Of a DNA stretch of 64,000 nt, positions 45,879 to 56,189 are shown piece after piece (within the stretch, counting starts at the first letter, position 1; each line of letters starts with the position of its first letter). The stretch is from Pseudomonadota bacterium (GTDB taxonomy: Bacteria > Pseudomonadota > Gammaproteobacteria > Xanthomonadales > Rhodanobacteraceae), in NCBI GenBank assembly GCA_021827205.1, contig JAKAWV010000004.1, forward strand, positions 62,001 to 126,000, in the 5' to 3' direction. Under the pieces are notes generated by a model. That model was not told the DNA's origin. It made no database searches and saw only the letters and a program-made list of their open reading frames with translations. The position numbers and the translations under genes are program-made.

Positions 45879-47291
45879 TCATGAGAGGGCCTCGGCGCCG
45901 GGCGCGCCGCCAGCCGCCAGTCTTACGGTTTCGGCAAGTTGCGTGGCGAGCTGATCGACCCGTCGCGCGTCGCGCGCCTCCACCGTCACGCGCACCAGCG
46001 GCTCGGTGCCGGAGGCACGCAGCACCACGCGTCCATGCCCGGCCAGCGCGCGTTCGGTGGTCGCGAGCGCCGCACGCACCGCGGGCGCCGCCAGCAGCGC
46101 ATCAGCGGGGACGGAGATGCGCAGATTGATGGTGCGCTGTGGCCACTTGTCCAGTTCGGCGCAGGCCTGATGCAACGACTGGCCGCTGCGCGCCAGCGCT
46201 TCCAGCACCGCCAGCGCGGTGACGATGCCATCGCCCGCGCCGGCGCGATCCAGGCACAGCATGTGGCCGGATGCTTCGCCGCCGAGCACGCCACCGTGCT
46301 CGCGCAGCGCGCGGCGCACGTGACGGTCGCCGACATTGGCGCGCACAAACGACGCGCCCAGCGCGATGATCGCGCGCGCCAGCGCCTCGTTGCTCATCAG
46401 CGTACCGACCACCACGCCACGCAACAGGCCGCGCGCCGCCAGGTCGCGCGCGAGAACGAACAGCAAGTCATCGCCATCGACCAACGCGCCCCGGGCATCG
46501 ACCATCAGCACGCGATCACCGTCGCCATCGAAAGCGATGCCGAGGTCAGCCCCCGCATCCAGTACCGCGCGCTGCAAGGCCTGCGGCTGCGTGGAGCCAA
46601 ATCCGGCATTGATGTTGAAACCATCCGGCGCAGCGCCGATCACCGTGAGCGCGGCGCCCAGGGACTGAAACACGCGCGGAGCAACGTGGTAGGTCGCGCC
46701 ATGCGCGCAGTCCAGCACGATGCGCAATCCCCGCATGTTGAAATCCGCCGCCACCGTACCGCGACAGAATTCCTCGTAGCGTTGCGCCGCATCGATGACG
46801 CGCCGCGCCTTGCCCAGCGCGTGCGAATCGACGGTGGCGAAGGTGTGCGCGACGGCAGCCTCGATGGCCAGCTCCAGCGCATCGTCGAGCTTCTCGCCAT
46901 CGGCACCAAAGAATTTCACGCCATTGTCGTCGTAAGGATTGTGCGAGGCGCTGATCACGATGCCGGCGCTGGCTCCGAGCGTTTGCGTGAGCCACGCCAC
47001 CGCCGGAGTCGGCAGCGGCCCGAGCAGGTGCACGTCGCAACCGGCCGCCACCAGCCCGGCTTCGAGCGCTGCCTCGAACATGTAGCCGGACACGCGTGTG
47101 TCCTTGCCGATCAACACCGTGCCACGCGCGCCGCAGCCCAACACGGTACCGGCGGCGTGGCCGAGGCGCAGCATGAAATCGGCGCTGATCGGCCACGTGC
47201 CAACGCGACCGCGAATGCCGTCGGTGCCGAAATACTGGCGCGTGGCCGTGCTTGCGGCGAGCGCCGAGGTTGCAGGAGAGGAATCGGACAT
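45879..47291 (-). CDS. glmM: Phosphoglucosamine mutase
   Basis: 470 residues from the ATG at 47291, slightly longer than usual because of an N-terminal Ser/Ala/Thr extension (about 18 residues) before YFGTDGIRG. Makes glucosamine 1-phosphate for peptidoglycan and LPS. Phosphoserine Ser116 in [11 protein letters not shown], Mg loop DGDGDR, sugar loop GEASGH, and the phosphate loop [11 protein letters not shown]. 40 bp after folP in the same direction. Confidence 0.96.
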   Translation of the reverse strand: MSDSSPATSALAASTATRQYFGTDGIRGRVGTWPISADFMLRLGHAAGTVLGCGARGTVLIGKDTRVSGYMFEAALEAGLVAAGCDVHLLGPLPTPAVAWLTQTLGASAGIVISASHNPYDDNGVKFFGADGEKLDDALELAIEAAVAHTFATVDSHALGKARRVIDAAQRYEEFCRGTVAADFNMRGLRIVLDCAHGATYHVAPRVFQSLGAALTVIGAAPDGFNINAGFGSTQPQALQRAVLDAGADLGIAFDGDGDRVLMVDARGALVDGDDLLFVLARDLAARGLLRGVVVGTLMSNEALARAIIALGASFVRANVGDRHVRRALREHGGVLGGEASGHMLCLDRAGAGDGIVTALAVLEALARSGQSLHQACAELDKWPQRTINLRISVPADALLAAPAVRAALATTERALAGHGRVVLRASGTEPLVRVTVEARDARRVDQLATQLAETVRLAAGGAPGAEALS

Positions 47292-47331
47292 GCGCGCAAG
47301 CATAGCGCCGCGCGCTGCTGCCGCGAGCGGC

Positions 47332-48240
47332 TTAATCCTCGTCGTCGCGGCGCGGTCGGGCGCTGCGCGGCGACGGCGTACCCGCGGGCGCTGCCGCAGT
47401 CTCCACGGCCTGCCACACCGCCAGCGCTTCACGCGTGGCGGCGACATCATGCACGCGCAGGATGCGCGCGCCACGTTGCGCCGCCAGCAGCGCGGCGGCG
47501 ACCGAGCCAATCACGCGCTGCGTGGGCGCGCGCTGCCCGGTGAGTGCGCCGATCATCGACTTGCGCGACAGCCCGACCAGCAAGCCCGCGCCCAAGCCAT
47601 GGAAGCGCTGCAAGGAATGCAACAAGGCCAGGTTGTGCTCAAGCGTCTTGCCGAAACCGAAGCCGGGATCGACCAGCACGCGGCCGCGCGCGATACCGGC
47701 CAGCTCGCAGGACAACAGGCGCTCGGTGAGAAAGCGATGCACGTCCTCGATCACATCCGCGTAGTGCGGCGCCTGCTGCATGCTGCGCGGCTCGCCCTGC
47801 ATGTGCATGAGGCACACTGGCACACCGAGTGCGGCGGCGGCATCCAGTGCACCGGGTTCACGCAGCGCGCACACATCGTTGATCAAGCCGGCGCCGGCAG
47901 CCACCGCCGCGCGCATGACCTCGGGCTTGCGCGTGTCGACCATCAGCGGCACGCCGCAGCGCGTGGCCAGACCCGCGATCACCGGCACGACGCGCTGCAG
48001 TTCATCCGCGAGCGACACCGATTCGGCGCCAGGGCGCGTGGATTCGCCACCGATGTCCAACAGATCGGCGCCTTCCTCGATCAGGCGCAAGCCATGCGCG
48101 ATGGCGCTTTCCGCATCGGCATGCTGGCCGCCATCCGAAAACGAATCCGGGGTGACGTTGACAATGCCGGCGATACGCGCGCGATCCAGCGGCAGCGGGC
48201 GTCCGGCGCAGTTCAACTGCGGCGTGGTGTCGAACATCAT
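47332..48240 (-). CDS. folP: Dihydropteroate synthase
   Basis: 302 residues from the ATG at 48240 (48237 also possible). Joins pABA and hydroxymethyl-dihydropterin pyrophosphate; sulfonamide target. [26 protein letters not shown], and [13 protein letters not shown] with GLSRKSMIG are the substrate loops. C-terminal tail is Pro/Arg-rich. ftsH-folP-glmM order as in other proteobacteria. A terminator separates it from ftsH. Confidence 0.96.
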   Translation of the reverse strand: MMFDTTPQLNCAGRPLPLDRARIAGIVNVTPDSFSDGGQHADAESAIAHGLRLIEEGADLLDIGGESTRPGAESVSLADELQRVVPVIAGLATRCGVPLMVDTRKPEVMRAAVAAGAGLINDVCALREPGALDAAAALGVPVCLMHMQGEPRSMQQAPHYADVIEDVHRFLTERLLSCELAGIARGRVLVDPGFGFGKTLEHNLALLHSLQRFHGLGAGLLVGLSRKSMIGALTGQRAPTQRVIGSVAAALLAAQRGARILRVHDVAATREALAVWQAVETAAAPAGTPSPRSARPRRDDED

Positions 48241-48364
48241 CGGGCTTTTCGCTTGCGCGGAGACTTCGCCAGGCCCGGCGCAACAGCGACGGCCCACCGG
48301 GGTTTCAGCGGTGCGCGTGCTCTCGCGATCGGATCGTTCGCATGAAGCATCACCCGCTTCCATG

Positions 48365-48392
48365 AAAAGGCCAGAGCGAACTCTGGCCTTTT
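48365..48392 (-). terminator. Rho-independent terminator after ftsH
   Basis: Perfect 12-bp inverted repeat AAAAGGCCAGAG / CTCTGGCCTTTT with a 4-base loop that reads TTCG on the minus strand (a UUCG tetraloop), 22 bp past the ftsH stop, ending in a T run. It is symmetric and could act in both directions. The remaining bases up to folP hold nothing else recognisable. Confidence 0.85.
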
Positions 48393-48414
48393 CGCGGCGT
48401 TGCGACAAGTACTC

Positions 48415-50364
48415 TCAGGCTTGCGGCGCGGGCCGACCGACGCCATCACTGGGCTGGGCGGCGCTGCTGCTGCCGGCCGCACTGCCCCCGGTACTGACAC
48501 CGCTACTGCCGGCAACATCATCATGTGCATGCCAATCGCTGGGCGGACCCGGCTCGCGCCCGGCCATGATCGCCGCGATCTGCTCGCGGTCGATGGTTTC
48601 GTACTGCATCAGCGCCGCAGCCATGGCGTGCAGGATGCCCATGTTGTCGGTGAGGATCTGGCGCGCACGGCTGTAGCCGGCGTCGATGGTGGTGCGCACC
48701 ACCTCGTCGATGCGCCGCGCGGTAGCCTCGGATACGGTCTTGTGCTGGGTGACCGAGCGCCCGAGAAACACCTCGTCCTCGTCCTCGCCGTAAGTCATCG
48801 GACCCAGTTCCTCGCTGAGGCCGTATTTGGTGGCCATGTCGCGCGCCAGTTGCGTGGCGCGCTGGATGTCATTGCTGGCGCCAGTAGTCACCTTGTCGGC
48901 ACCGAAGATCAGTTCCTCGGCCACGCGCCCGCCAAACAGGCTGGCCAGCCGGCTCTGCAAATGCGTGCGGCTGTGGCTGTAGCGATCGGCCTCGGGCAGG
49001 AACATGGTCACGCCCAGCGCGCGCCCGCGCGGGATGATGGTGACCTTGTGCACCGGGTCGTGGTCAGGCACGTTGAGGCCGACGATGGCGTGCCCGGACT
49101 CGTGATACGCGGTGAGGCGCTTTTCATCCTCGGTCATGATCATCGAGCGCCGCTCGGCGCCCATCATGATCTTGTCCTTGGCGCGCTCGAAGTGGTCCAT
49201 GCGCACTTCGCGCGAGTTCTCGCGCGCGGCGAACAGCGCGGCCTCGTTGACCAGGTTGGCCAGATCGGCGCCGGTGAACCCGGGCGTGCCGCGCGCGATG
49301 ATCATGGCATCGACGTCGCCGCCCACCGGCACCTTGCGCATGTGCACCTTGAGGATCTGCTCGCGACCACGCAAATCGGGCAGGTTCACGAATACCTGGC
49401 GATCGAAGCGACCCGGGCGCAACAGCGCAGGATCAAGCACATCGGGGCGGTTGGTAGCGGCGATGACGATGACGCCCTCGCTGCCCTCGAAGCCGTCCAT
49501 CTCGACCAGCAACTGATTGAGCGTCTGCTCGCGTTCGTCGTGACCGCCGCCCAAACCGGCGCCACGATGGCGGCCGACCGCGTCAATCTCGTCGATGAAG
49601 ATGATGCACGGCGCGTGCTTCTTGGCCTGCTCGAACATGTCGCGCACGCGCGCGGCGCCGACGCCGACGAACATCTCGACGAAATCCGAGCCCGAGATCG
49701 AGAAGAAGGGTACCTTGGCTTCACCGGCAATGGCCTTGGCCAGCAACGTCTTGCCGGTACCCGGCGAGCCCGCCAGCAGCACGCCGCGCGGGATGCGTCC
49801 GCCCAGCTTCTGGAACTTGGCCGGATCCTTGAGGAAATCAACCAGCTCGCGCACATCGTCCTTGGCCTCTTCGCAGCCGGCGACATCGGCGAAGGTCACC
49901 TTGACCTGATCCTCGCCCTGCAGCTTGGCGCGCGAACGCCCGAACGACATGGCGCCGCGACCACCACCGCCGGACTGCATCTGACGCATGAACCAGAACA
50001 GCACACCGAAAATAAGCAGGATCGGCACCCAGTCAATCAGGATCTTGACCAGAATGTTGCCGCCATCGGCCGGTGCCTGGGTGACTTGCACGTCGTGCTT
50101 GAGCAGGCGCGGCACCAGACTGTCATCAAAGAACGGCGCCACTGTGCGCAGCGCGCTGCCGTCGCGCAACTTGCCGGTGATGTTGGGCGGGTTGCTGGCG
50201 CTGATCGTCACCGCGCCGACGTTGTTGTTGTCGACCTGCCGCACGAAGTTGGTATAGCTCATCGCCTGGCTGCCGCGATCGGATGGCGCGAAACTCTGGA
50301 ACACGGCCAGCAAAACCACCGCGATCACCAGCCACAACACCAGATTCTTGGCCATGTCGTTCAT
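48415..50364 (-). CDS. ftsH: ATP-dependent zinc metalloprotease FtsH
   Basis: 649 residues. Two N-terminal membrane helices (about 6-24 and 100-120), AAA module with Walker [14 protein letters not shown] and Walker [12 protein letters not shown], second-region-of-homology arginines, and the zinc site HESGH. Degrades membrane proteins and regulators such as LpxC and sigma32. Starts in an ATGA overlap with rlmE. The Ser/Pro/Ala tail after the protease domain is low complexity. Confidence 0.97.
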   Translation of the reverse strand: MNDMAKNLVLWLVIAVVLLAVFQSFAPSDRGSQAMSYTNFVRQVDNNNVGAVTISASNPPNITGKLRDGSALRTVAPFFDDSLVPRLLKHDVQVTQAPADGGNILVKILIDWVPILLIFGVLFWFMRQMQSGGGGRGAMSFGRSRAKLQGEDQVKVTFADVAGCEEAKDDVRELVDFLKDPAKFQKLGGRIPRGVLLAGSPGTGKTLLAKAIAGEAKVPFFSISGSDFVEMFVGVGAARVRDMFEQAKKHAPCIIFIDEIDAVGRHRGAGLGGGHDEREQTLNQLLVEMDGFEGSEGVIVIAATNRPDVLDPALLRPGRFDRQVFVNLPDLRGREQILKVHMRKVPVGGDVDAMIIARGTPGFTGADLANLVNEAALFAARENSREVRMDHFERAKDKIMMGAERRSMIMTEDEKRLTAYHESGHAIVGLNVPDHDPVHKVTIIPRGRALGVTMFLPEADRYSHSRTHLQSRLASLFGGRVAEELIFGADKVTTGASNDIQRATQLARDMATKYGLSEELGPMTYGEDEDEVFLGRSVTQHKTVSEATARRIDEVVRTTIDAGYSRARQILTDNMGILHAMAAALMQYETIDREQIAAIMAGREPGPPSDWHAHDDVAGSSGVSTGGSAAGSSSAAQPSDGVGRPAPQA

Positions 50365-51032
50365 TTTTTCCGCTCCGTCCGCGCTCCGGGCTTCAGGCCC
50401 GTTGCCAGCGCATACACCTCGCGCGAACGTGCGCGCGAAGCCTTGGGTTTCCGCATACTCACGCGCTGAAAGCCGCCGCGCAAGTCACGTACGAAATCAT
50501 CAAATCCGTTACCTTGGAACAACTTCACCAGCAACGCGCCTTCAGGTTTCAGCCATTGCCGCGCAAACCCGGTGGCCAATTCGGCCAATTCCATGGCGCG
50601 CGCCTGATCGGAAACAACCACACCACTCATGTTGGGGGCCATGTCGGACAGCACAAGATCAAGCTTCTCGCCCTGCAACAGCGTTTCCAGGCGGGTCTGA
50701 ACCTCCGGCGCGCGAAAATCGCCCTGCAGAAAATCCACGCCGGCGATGCCCTGCATAGGCAGGATATCCAGCGCGATCAGGCGCCCACCTGCACCGCGTT
50801 GTCCGGCCTGGTGCTCGCGCAACACCTGCGTCCAGCCGCCTGGGGCCGCGCCCAGATCGACAATGTTCATGCGCGGCCGCAGCAGTCGATCGCGCTCGAT
50901 CAATTCGCTCAGTTTGTACGCCGCGCGCGAACGCAGGCCCGCCGCCTGCGCTTTTTTGACGTAGGAATCTGCAAAATGTTCGCGCAACCAGCGCGTACTG
51001 CTTTTGCTGCGGTTCACACGAACACAAACCAT
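50361..51032 (-). CDS. rlmE: 23S rRNA (uridine-2'-O)-methyltransferase RlmE
   Basis: 223 residues from the ATG at 51032. Methylates U2552 of 23S r[17 protein letters not shown] with the catalytic Lys, SAM loop [25 protein letters not shown] with the Asp, and [13 protein letters not shown] are the K-D-K-E family blocks. rlmE-ftsH is a classic heat-shock pair. Divergent from yhbY with a 60-bp gap. Confidence 0.96.
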   Translation of the reverse strand: MVCVRVNRSKSSTRWLREHFADSYVKKAQAAGLRSRAAYKLSELIERDRLLRPRMNIVDLGAAPGGWTQVLREHQAGQRGAGGRLIALDILPMQGIAGVDFLQGDFRAPEVQTRLETLLQGEKLDLVLSDMAPNMSGVVVSDQARAMELAELATGFARQWLKPEGALLVKLFQGNGFDDFVRDLRGGFQRVSMRKPKASRARSREVYALATGLKPGARTERKK

Positions 51033-51092
51033 CGACGCGGCCGGACATGATACCTTCCGCGGCCATATTTCGACCGCAGCAGATCGACGCAC

Positions 51093-51389
51093 ATGGTCCT
51101 GACCCCTTCTCAAGTTCGCTACCTGCGCGGCATGGCACACCCGCTGAAGCCGGTGCTGCAACTCGGCGGGCGCGGTGTGACCCCGGCGCTGCTGCGCGAA
51201 CTCGACACCGCGCTGGATCACCACGAACTGGTCAAGGTGCGCCTGGCTGGCGCGGATCGCACCGCGCGCGCGGAACAGCTTGACGCCCTGCTCACCGGCA
51301 GTGGCGCCATTCTGGTGCAGCGCATCGGCCACATCGCCAGCGTGTTCCGGCGCAACGTGGAAGCCCCGAAGCTCGCCCTGCCACGCTGA
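51093..51389 (+). CDS. yhbY: YhbY-type CRM-domain RNA-binding protein
   Basis: 98 residues. LTPSQVRYLRGMAHPLKPVLQLGGRGVTPALLRELDTAL is summarised by KPVLQLGGRGVT (GxxG loop), the CRM-domain signature. Associates with pre-50S ribosomes. Divergent from rlmE, as in E. coli. Stop overlaps the next ATG by 1 bp. Confidence 0.93.
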   Translation: MVLTPSQVRYLRGMAHPLKPVLQLGGRGVTPALLRELDTALDHHELVKVRLAGADRTARAEQLDALLTGSGAILVQRIGHIASVFRRNVEAPKLALPR

Positions 51390-51763
51390 TGGAACTCTCG
51401 CTGCAACGCCCCGGCAACTGGCTGTACGTTCGTCACGTCGGCGCTGACAGCATCACCGTGGTCGATCGCGAACTGCGGCATAGCTTTCTATTGTGCCGCG
51501 AGCAGGCCATGGAGCACTGGCCGGTACGCGCCGCCGCCGAGTTGCAGCCCGAGCACTGGGATGCCGTGCTGGCGCTGCAGCCCGAGATCGTGCTGCTGGG
51601 CACCGGCGTGCAACAGCAGTTTCCGCCGCCGGCCACACTGGCCGCGCTGCTGCAACGGGGCATCGGCTGCGAGGTGATGCACAACGCCGCCTGCGCGCGC
51701 ACCTACACGGTGCTGTCCGACGAGGGACGGCGCGTGGTCGCGGCCTTCATCCTGCCCGGCTGA
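51389..51763 (+). CDS. Mth938-like domain protein (DUF498)
   Basis: 124 residues. SITVVDRELRHSFLL, PEIVLLGTGVQQQFPPP and GIGCEVMHNAACARTYTVL are the Mth938/NDUFAF3 family pattern. Eukaryotic relatives (NDUFAF3) help assemble complex I; the bacterial role is not established. Tightly coupled to yhbY. Confidence 0.85.
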   Translation: MELSLQRPGNWLYVRHVGADSITVVDRELRHSFLLCREQAMEHWPVRAAAELQPEHWDAVLALQPEIVLLGTGVQQQFPPPATLAALLQRGIGCEVMHNAACARTYTVLSDEGRRVVAAFILPG

Positions 51764-51779
51764 AGCGCCATGCGTTGGT

Positions 51780-52643
51780 TCAACGTTTGGGTAGAAAGTC
51801 AAGCGGATTCAGTGGTTTGCCGTCCTTGCGGATCTCGAAGTGCAGCTCGACGCGCGGGGCACCGCTATTGCCCATTTCGGCAATCTCCTGTCCGGCGACG
51901 ACGTTCTCGCCTTCCTTCACCAGACGCACGCTGTTGTGGCCGTAGGCCGACAGGTAGCTGTCGCTGTGCTTGATGATGATCAACTCGCCGTAGCCGACCA
52001 GACCGCTGCCGCTGTACACCACCATGCCGGACGCCGCCGCGTACACCGGCTGGCCCATGCGACCGCCGATATCCAGGCCCTGCCGGCCCGGTTCATCGGC
52101 TTCGAAACCGGCCAGCACCGGACCGTGCACCGGCCAGCGCCAGACGATGCCATCGATGCTGCGCGTCGGCCCACCGCTGATCACCGCGGTATTCGCGCGG
52201 GCCGGCGCCGAAGCACTGGCAGCGACGGTATTCGCGGGCGTCACGCTGCTGCTGACAGGCGCCGCCACCGCAGCAACCGCCGCGCCGGGCGCCGCAACCA
52301 CCGCGGGTATCGCCGCAGCCGGCGGTGACGTGATCGGCGCCAGCGCCGCAGGCGCGCCATGCAGGCGCAACTCCTGCCCCGGATAAATCGTGTAGGGCGG
52401 GCCGATGCCGTTGATGCGCGCCAGCTCGCGGTAATCCATCTGGTGACGGAAAGCGATGCTGTACAGCGTGTCGCCGGCGACCACGCGGTAGTAACCAGGG
52501 CGTTCGGTCACGCGCGACGTCGGCGTGCCGTAAGGTGAAAAACGCCGCACCGCCACCACACGTGGCTCGGTGGAACATGCTGCCAGCAGCAGCACCGCGA
52601 GCGCGACGATCAACAACCGGCAGAAGCGCGGGCACGAACGCAT
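51780..52643 (-). CDS. nlpD: NlpD-like lipoprotein, LysM plus M23 peptidase domain
   Basis: 287 residues from the ATG at 52643. Lipobox LLAACS with Cys23 as the lipidated residue. LysM domain (YYRVVAGDTLYSIAFRHQMD, about 56-100), an Ala/Pro/Val linker, and an M23 domain (about 170-285) in which GLDIGGRMGQPVYAAASG replaces the zinc-binding HxxxD His, so like NlpD it is probably an amidase activator, not an enzyme. Downstream of yqaA-pcm-surE. Confidence 0.92.
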   Translation of the reverse strand: MRSCPRFCRLLIVALAVLLLAACSTEPRVVAVRRFSPYGTPTSRVTERPGYYRVVAGDTLYSIAFRHQMDYRELARINGIGPPYTIYPGQELRLHGAPAALAPITSPPAAAIPAVVAAPGAAVAAVAAPVSSSVTPANTVAASASAPARANTAVISGGPTRSIDGIVWRWPVHGPVLAGFEADEPGRQGLDIGGRMGQPVYAAASGMVVYSGSGLVGYGELIIIKHSDSYLSAYGHNSVRLVKEGENVVAGQEIAEMGNSGAPRVELHFEIRKDGKPLNPLDFLPKR

Positions 52644-52650
52644 GCGAACC

Positions 52651-53259
52651 TCAGTTGGATCCGAACCACCACAAACCCAGCAAGACCAGCGCACCGATGA
52701 CGCCCCAGCCCAACCATTCGACCCAGCGCGCCAGAAACAGTTCGGCGCGCGGTCCCAGCCAGCGCAACAAGAAGGCCAGAAGATACACGCGCTTGCCGCG
52801 CCCCACCGCCATGCTGGCGAAAAAAGCCAGCAGCGGCACGCCGACGATGCCCGAAGCCCAGGTGAACAGCTTCAGCGGCAGCGGCGTGAATCCGGCCAGC
52901 ACCAGCAGCCAGAATGCGGTCCATGGATGCTTGGCCACGTCCACGCGCAGCTCCGCGACGAGGCGCTCGATCGGCCCCATCCAGCCCAGCTTCAGCAGCC
53001 ACGGTTGCAAGGCATCGAAGGCGTAATGACCCAGGGCGTAGCCGATCAGCGAGCCGATCAGGGAAAACAGCAGGCTGATGCTGGCATAGCGATACGCGCG
53101 CCGCGGCTGCGCCAGACACATCGGCGCCAGCATCAGCTCGGGCGCCACCGGAATCGCGAACGCCTCGACCAGACTCAAGCCGCCCAGATAGCGTTCGGCA
53201 TGCCGATGGCGCGACCAGCCCAGCACGCGCTGGTAGATCGCACCGAACAGGCGCATCAA
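52651..53259 (-). CDS. YqaA/DedA-like SNARE-associated membrane protein
   Basis: 202 residues, about four or five membrane helices. [22 protein letters not shown] and [40 protein letters not shown] (key part [15 protein letters not shown]) are typical of the VTT/YqaA group. Possibly lipid transport or membrane homeostasis. Overlaps the pcm stop by 4 bp (GTGA/ATGA style), so translationally coupled. Confidence 0.87.
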   Translation of the reverse strand: MMRLFGAIYQRVLGWSRHRHAERYLGGLSLVEAFAIPVAPELMLAPMCLAQPRRAYRYASISLLFSLIGSLIGYALGHYAFDALQPWLLKLGWMGPIERLVAELRVDVAKHPWTAFWLLVLAGFTPLPLKLFTWASGIVGVPLLAFFASMAVGRGKRVYLLAFLLRWLGPRAELFLARWVEWLGWGVIGALVLLGLWWFGSN

Positions 53260-53936
53260 CGCGTGCCCGCCAGCAGCGGCACGAAGCTGACCTCGCCAAG
53301 ATCCTCCTGCTGCAGCACGCCGGCGGCATCGCGCCGAAAACGCAGCAGGTGCTGCCGGTCGGCCGGCCCGAATGGACCCAGCACCATGCCGCCGGGCGCC
53401 AGTTGCGCGGGCAGTTCCTGCGGTACCACCTCGCCAGCGGCGGTAAGGATGATCGCGTCGAATGGAGCTTCAGCCAGCCAGCCGAGCATGCCGTCGTCGT
53501 GGCGACTGCGGATGTTGTCGAACTTGAGCGCGCGAAAACGGCGCCGCGCCTGGCGCAACAGTTCGTCGATGCGCTCCACCGTGTAGACCCCGGGCAGCAG
53601 CCGCGCCAGCACCGCCGCCTGATAGCCCGAGCCGGTGCCGATCTCCAGCACCTTGGCCGGCGTGCCGAACTCGAGCAGCGCCTCGGTCATGCGCGCCACC
53701 ACCCAAGGTTGCGAGATGGTCTGGCCGAAACCGATCGGCAGCGCGGTGTTCTCGTAGGCGCGTGGCGCCAGCGCCTCGTCGATGAACACATGCCGCGGCA
53801 GCGTGCGCATGACCTCGAGCACGCGCGCGTCACGGATGCCTTCCTCGCGCAACAGCGCCACCAGGCGATCGCGCGCGCGCTGCGAGGTCATGCCCTGCCC
53901 ACCCTGATCGAGCACCGGCGCGTGGTATTGACTCAC
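53256..53936 (-). CDS. pcm: Protein-L-isoaspartate O-methyltransferase
   Basis: 226 residues from the GTG at 53936, overlapping the surE stop. Repairs isoaspartyl damage using [33 protein letters not shown] is represented by FVFI-like [29 protein letters not shown] loop [16 protein letters not shown]. An internal ATG further in would remove only a short N-terminal stretch. The surE-pcm pair is standard. Confidence 0.95.
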   Translation of the reverse strand: MSQYHAPVLDQGGQGMTSQRARDRLVALLREEGIRDARVLEVMRTLPRHVFIDEALAPRAYENTALPIGFGQTISQPWVVARMTEALLEFGTPAKVLEIGTGSGYQAAVLARLLPGVYTVERIDELLRQARRRFRALKFDNIRSRHDDGMLGWLAEAPFDAIILTAAGEVVPQELPAQLAPGGMVLGPFGPADRQHLLRFRRDAAGVLQQEDLGEVSFVPLLAGTR

Positions 53937-54715
53937 AGCGCCCCCGCGCGCGGCAGATCGGCTTCCAGCCCATCGATCCACGCCGCCACGGTTTCCAGCG
54001 CTTGAAAGCGGGTCAGGTCGACCTGGATCGGGGTGACCGACACGCAGCCGCGGCGTACCGCATCGAAGTCGGTGCCGGGACCGTCATCCTCGGCGGCGCC
54101 AACCGGACCGATCCACCACACCGGCTTGCCGCGCGGGTCTTCGCTGCGCAGGCACGGCGCGGCGCGATGGCGGCGGCCAAGGCGTGTCACCTCGAAGCCG
54201 GCCAGCTCGCGCCACGGGCGATCGGGCACGTTGACGTTGAGAATGGTGTCGGCCGGCAGCGGCTGCGCCACCAGACGCCGCACCAGACGCAACACCGCCT
54301 CGGCGGCGGTGGCGTAGTGCTCGCCGACATGATCGGCCGTGACCAGCGACACGGCGATCGCCGGCAGGCCCAGAAAGCGTCCTTCCATCGCCGCCGAAAC
54401 CGTGCCGGAATAAATCACGTCATCGCCCAGGTTGCCGGCGTTGTTGATGCCCGAGACCACGATGTCCGGATCGTCATCGAGCAGGCCGGACAACGCCAGA
54501 TGCACGCAATCGGTGGGCGTGCCGGCCACGCGAAAACGGCCGTCCTCCATGCGCAGCGCGCGGATCGGCTGATCCAGCGTCAGCGAATTGCTGGCGCCAG
54601 AGCGATCGCGATCCGGCGCGACCACGCTGATGCGCCCCAGCGCGGCCAGATGCTTGGCGAGTACATGAATGCCGGGAGCATCCACCCCGTCGTCGTTGCT
54701 GATCAGCACGTGCAT
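53933..54715 (-). CDS. surE: 5'/3'-nucleotidase SurE
   Basis: 260 residues from the ATG at 54715. Metal-dependent nucleotidase/exopolyphosphatase. [13 protein letters not shown] supplies Asp8-Asp9; [14 protein letters not shown] and [20 protein letters not shown] carry the Ser and Asn ligands. Operon with pcm. 107 bp separate it from the divergent Smr gene. Confidence 0.96.
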   Translation of the reverse strand: MHVLISNDDGVDAPGIHVLAKHLAALGRISVVAPDRDRSGASNSLTLDQPIRALRMEDGRFRVAGTPTDCVHLALSGLLDDDPDIVVSGINNAGNLGDDVIYSGTVSAAMEGRFLGLPAIAVSLVTADHVGEHYATAAEAVLRLVRRLVAQPLPADTILNVNVPDRPWRELAGFEVTRLGRRHRAAPCLRSEDPRGKPVWWIGPVGAAEDDGPGTDFDAVRRGCVSVTPIQVDLTRFQALETVAAWIDGLEADLPRAGAL

Positions 54716-54808
54716 GAGAATCCCGGATCGCCGCGCGCGACCGGCGGCGGTTTCAGATTGCGATTCTATCAGTCGGATGTATCGCCACGAGACATCCACG
54801 GCGGCGCT

Positions 54809-54814
54809 GCTAAT
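54809..54814 (+). promoter_or_regulatory. Candidate -10 element (GCTAAT) of the Smr gene
   Basis: GCTAAT ends 8 bp before the ATG at 54823, which would give a leaderless or almost leaderless transcript. No good -35. Confidence 0.3.
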
Positions 54815-54822
54815 CTGCCAAC

Positions 54823-55374
54823 ATGAGCAAGCGCAACAGCATCTATGCCGATCCCGAGGACGCGGCGGAACTGTTCCGCGCCGCGGTGGGGCCGCTGCGC
54901 GAACTGCCGCCACAGGAGCCACCGCCGCGCCGCGCGCCGCCACCGCTGCGCGCGCACATGGCCGCCGCCGCCGAGGCCGCGGTGATGCGCGAATTGCTCG
55001 ACGGCACGTTCGCTGCGGCCACGATCGAAGTGGGTGAGGAACTGCTGCATCTCAAGGACGGCCACTCACCGCGCCTGCTCAAGCGTCTGCGCCGCGGCGA
55101 GTTCAGCGTGCAGGACGAGATCGACCTGCATCACCTGCGCGTCGTCGAGGCCGCGGAACTGCTGGCCACGTTTCTTGCCGACAGCCACCGCGCCGGCTAT
55201 CGCTGCGTCAAGATCATCCACGGCAAGGGCTTGCGCTCGGGGCAACGCGGCCCGGTGCTGAAGGCGCTCACGGCGCATGCGCTGCGTCGGCGCGCGGACG
55301 TGATCGCGTTCGCCTCGGCGCGCGCCAATCAGGGCGGCAGCGGCGCGACGCTGGTGTTGTTGAGTGCGCGCTGA
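54823..55374 (+). CDS. Smr/MutS2-domain protein
   Basis: 183 residues. The N-terminal 75 residues are Pro/Arg/Ala-rich; the Smr domain follows ([21 protein letters not shown] and [11 protein letters not shown], about 97-150, with the IHGKG loop). Smr domains nick DNA or cleave RNA at collided ribosomes (SmrA/SmrB). Encoded on the plus strand between surE and the truncated truD, interrupting an otherwise minus-strand run. Confidence 0.9.
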   Translation: MSKRNSIYADPEDAAELFRAAVGPLRELPPQEPPPRRAPPPLRAHMAAAAEAAVMRELLDGTFAAATIEVGEELLHLKDGHSPRLLKRLRRGEFSVQDEIDLHHLRVVEAAELLATFLADSHRAGYRCVKIIHGKGLRSGQRGPVLKALTAHALRRRADVIAFASARANQGGSGATLVLLSAR

Positions 55375-55378
55375 AGCT

Positions 55379-55591
55379 TCAGGCCTGGTCACCCAAGGCG
55401 GCTTGCGCAGCGGCGTCATCCAGCAGTTCCTGCACCACGGCCGTGGCGTAAGCGCCGGCGCCATCGGCGGCAGAGCCCAGCACTGCCTCGACGACGAAGT
55501 CCTCGGGTTGCGCGCGCAGCACTCCATGCAGCGGCGGCGCGCCCCAGGCGCGCGGCAAACCCGCATGCGCGACATCGTGTTCGGCACTCAT
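55379..55591 (-). pseudogene. truD: Truncated truD (N-terminal about 45 residues)
   Basis: 70-codon ORF starting in an ATGA overlap with ispF. LPRAWGAPPLHGVLRAQPEDFVVEAVLG equals the TruD N-terminus (key piece RAQPEDFVVEAVLG), but after about residue 45 the sequence runs into AVVQELLDDAAAQAALGDQA and stops. The catalytic KDRxAxTxQ region is missing. In related genomes ispF-truD-surE are contiguous, so most of truD was deleted here, with the Smr gene now in the gap. May still be translated as a short peptide. Confidence 0.75.
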
Positions 55592-56073
55592 GCCGCAGCC
55601 ACCAGCAGCACCACGGCTTGCGCGGCGATGCCTTCGCCGCGCCCGGTGAACCCGAGCCGCTCGCTGGTGGTGGCCTTGACGCTGATCTGCGCCGGCGTAC
55701 AACCCATGTCGGCGGCCAGCACGGCGCGCATTGTCGCGGCGTGCGGGGCGATTTTCGGCTGCTCGCAGATCACGGTGACATCCGCGTTGCCCAGCGCATA
55801 GCCCGCCTGTCGCACCATGGCCGCGACCCTGCGCAGGAATTCGCGGCTGTCGGCGCCGCGCCAGCGCGCATCGGAAGGCGGGAAGTGCCGGCCGATATCG
55901 CCCAGCGCGACCGCGCCCAGCAGCGCATCGCACAGCGCGTGGACCACCACATCGCCATCCGAGTGCGCCACCACGCCCTGCGTATGCGCGATGCGCACGC
56001 CGCCGAGCATCACGTGGTCGCCCGTGCCGAAAGCGTGTACGTCGAGACCTTGACCGATGCGGATAGCCGCCAT
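55588..56073 (-). CDS. ispF: 2-C-methyl-D-erythritol 2,4-cyclodiphosphate synthase
   Basis: 161 residues from the ATG at 56073. MEP-pathway enzyme. Zinc ligands Asp11 and His13 in GLDVHAFG and His in [21 protein letters not shown] (key piece [11 protein letters not shown]); [10 protein letters not shown] and [15 protein letters not shown] complete the site. 116 bp after ispD. Confidence 0.96.
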   Translation of the reverse strand: MAAIRIGQGLDVHAFGTGDHVMLGGVRIAHTQGVVAHSDGDVVVHALCDALLGAVALGDIGRHFPPSDARWRGADSREFLRRVAAMVRQAGYALGNADVTVICEQPKIAPHAATMRAVLAADMGCTPAQISVKATTSERLGFTGRGEGIAAQAVVLLVAAA

Positions 56074-56114
56074 GCGTAAGGCTCCTTGTCGCAGAGCAGG
56101 GTCCGGCAAGGTGC

Positions 56115-56170
56115 GCCGGGGATGGTGTAGCTTAGTGCCAGCGCGGGTACCGCCGAATAGGTGCCCCGGC
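56115..56170 (-). other. Nested inverted repeats between ispD and ispF
   Basis: GCCGGGG (56115-56121) and CCCCGGC (56164-56170) are complementary and enclose a smaller hairpin GCGG-GTA-CCGC (56143-56153). This fills the middle of the 116-bp ispD-ispF gap. No U-run; possibly a transcript-stability structure. Confidence 0.35.
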
Positions 56171-56189
56171 AATCGCGCCTGATTCGGGC

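Noticed and set aside
45793-45884. Short ORF (MNFTQTPLPITVPDDRLRIV) or gene remnant between the VIT gene and glmM
   Set aside because: About 30 codons, no recognised family and no ribosome-binding site; cannot be supported.
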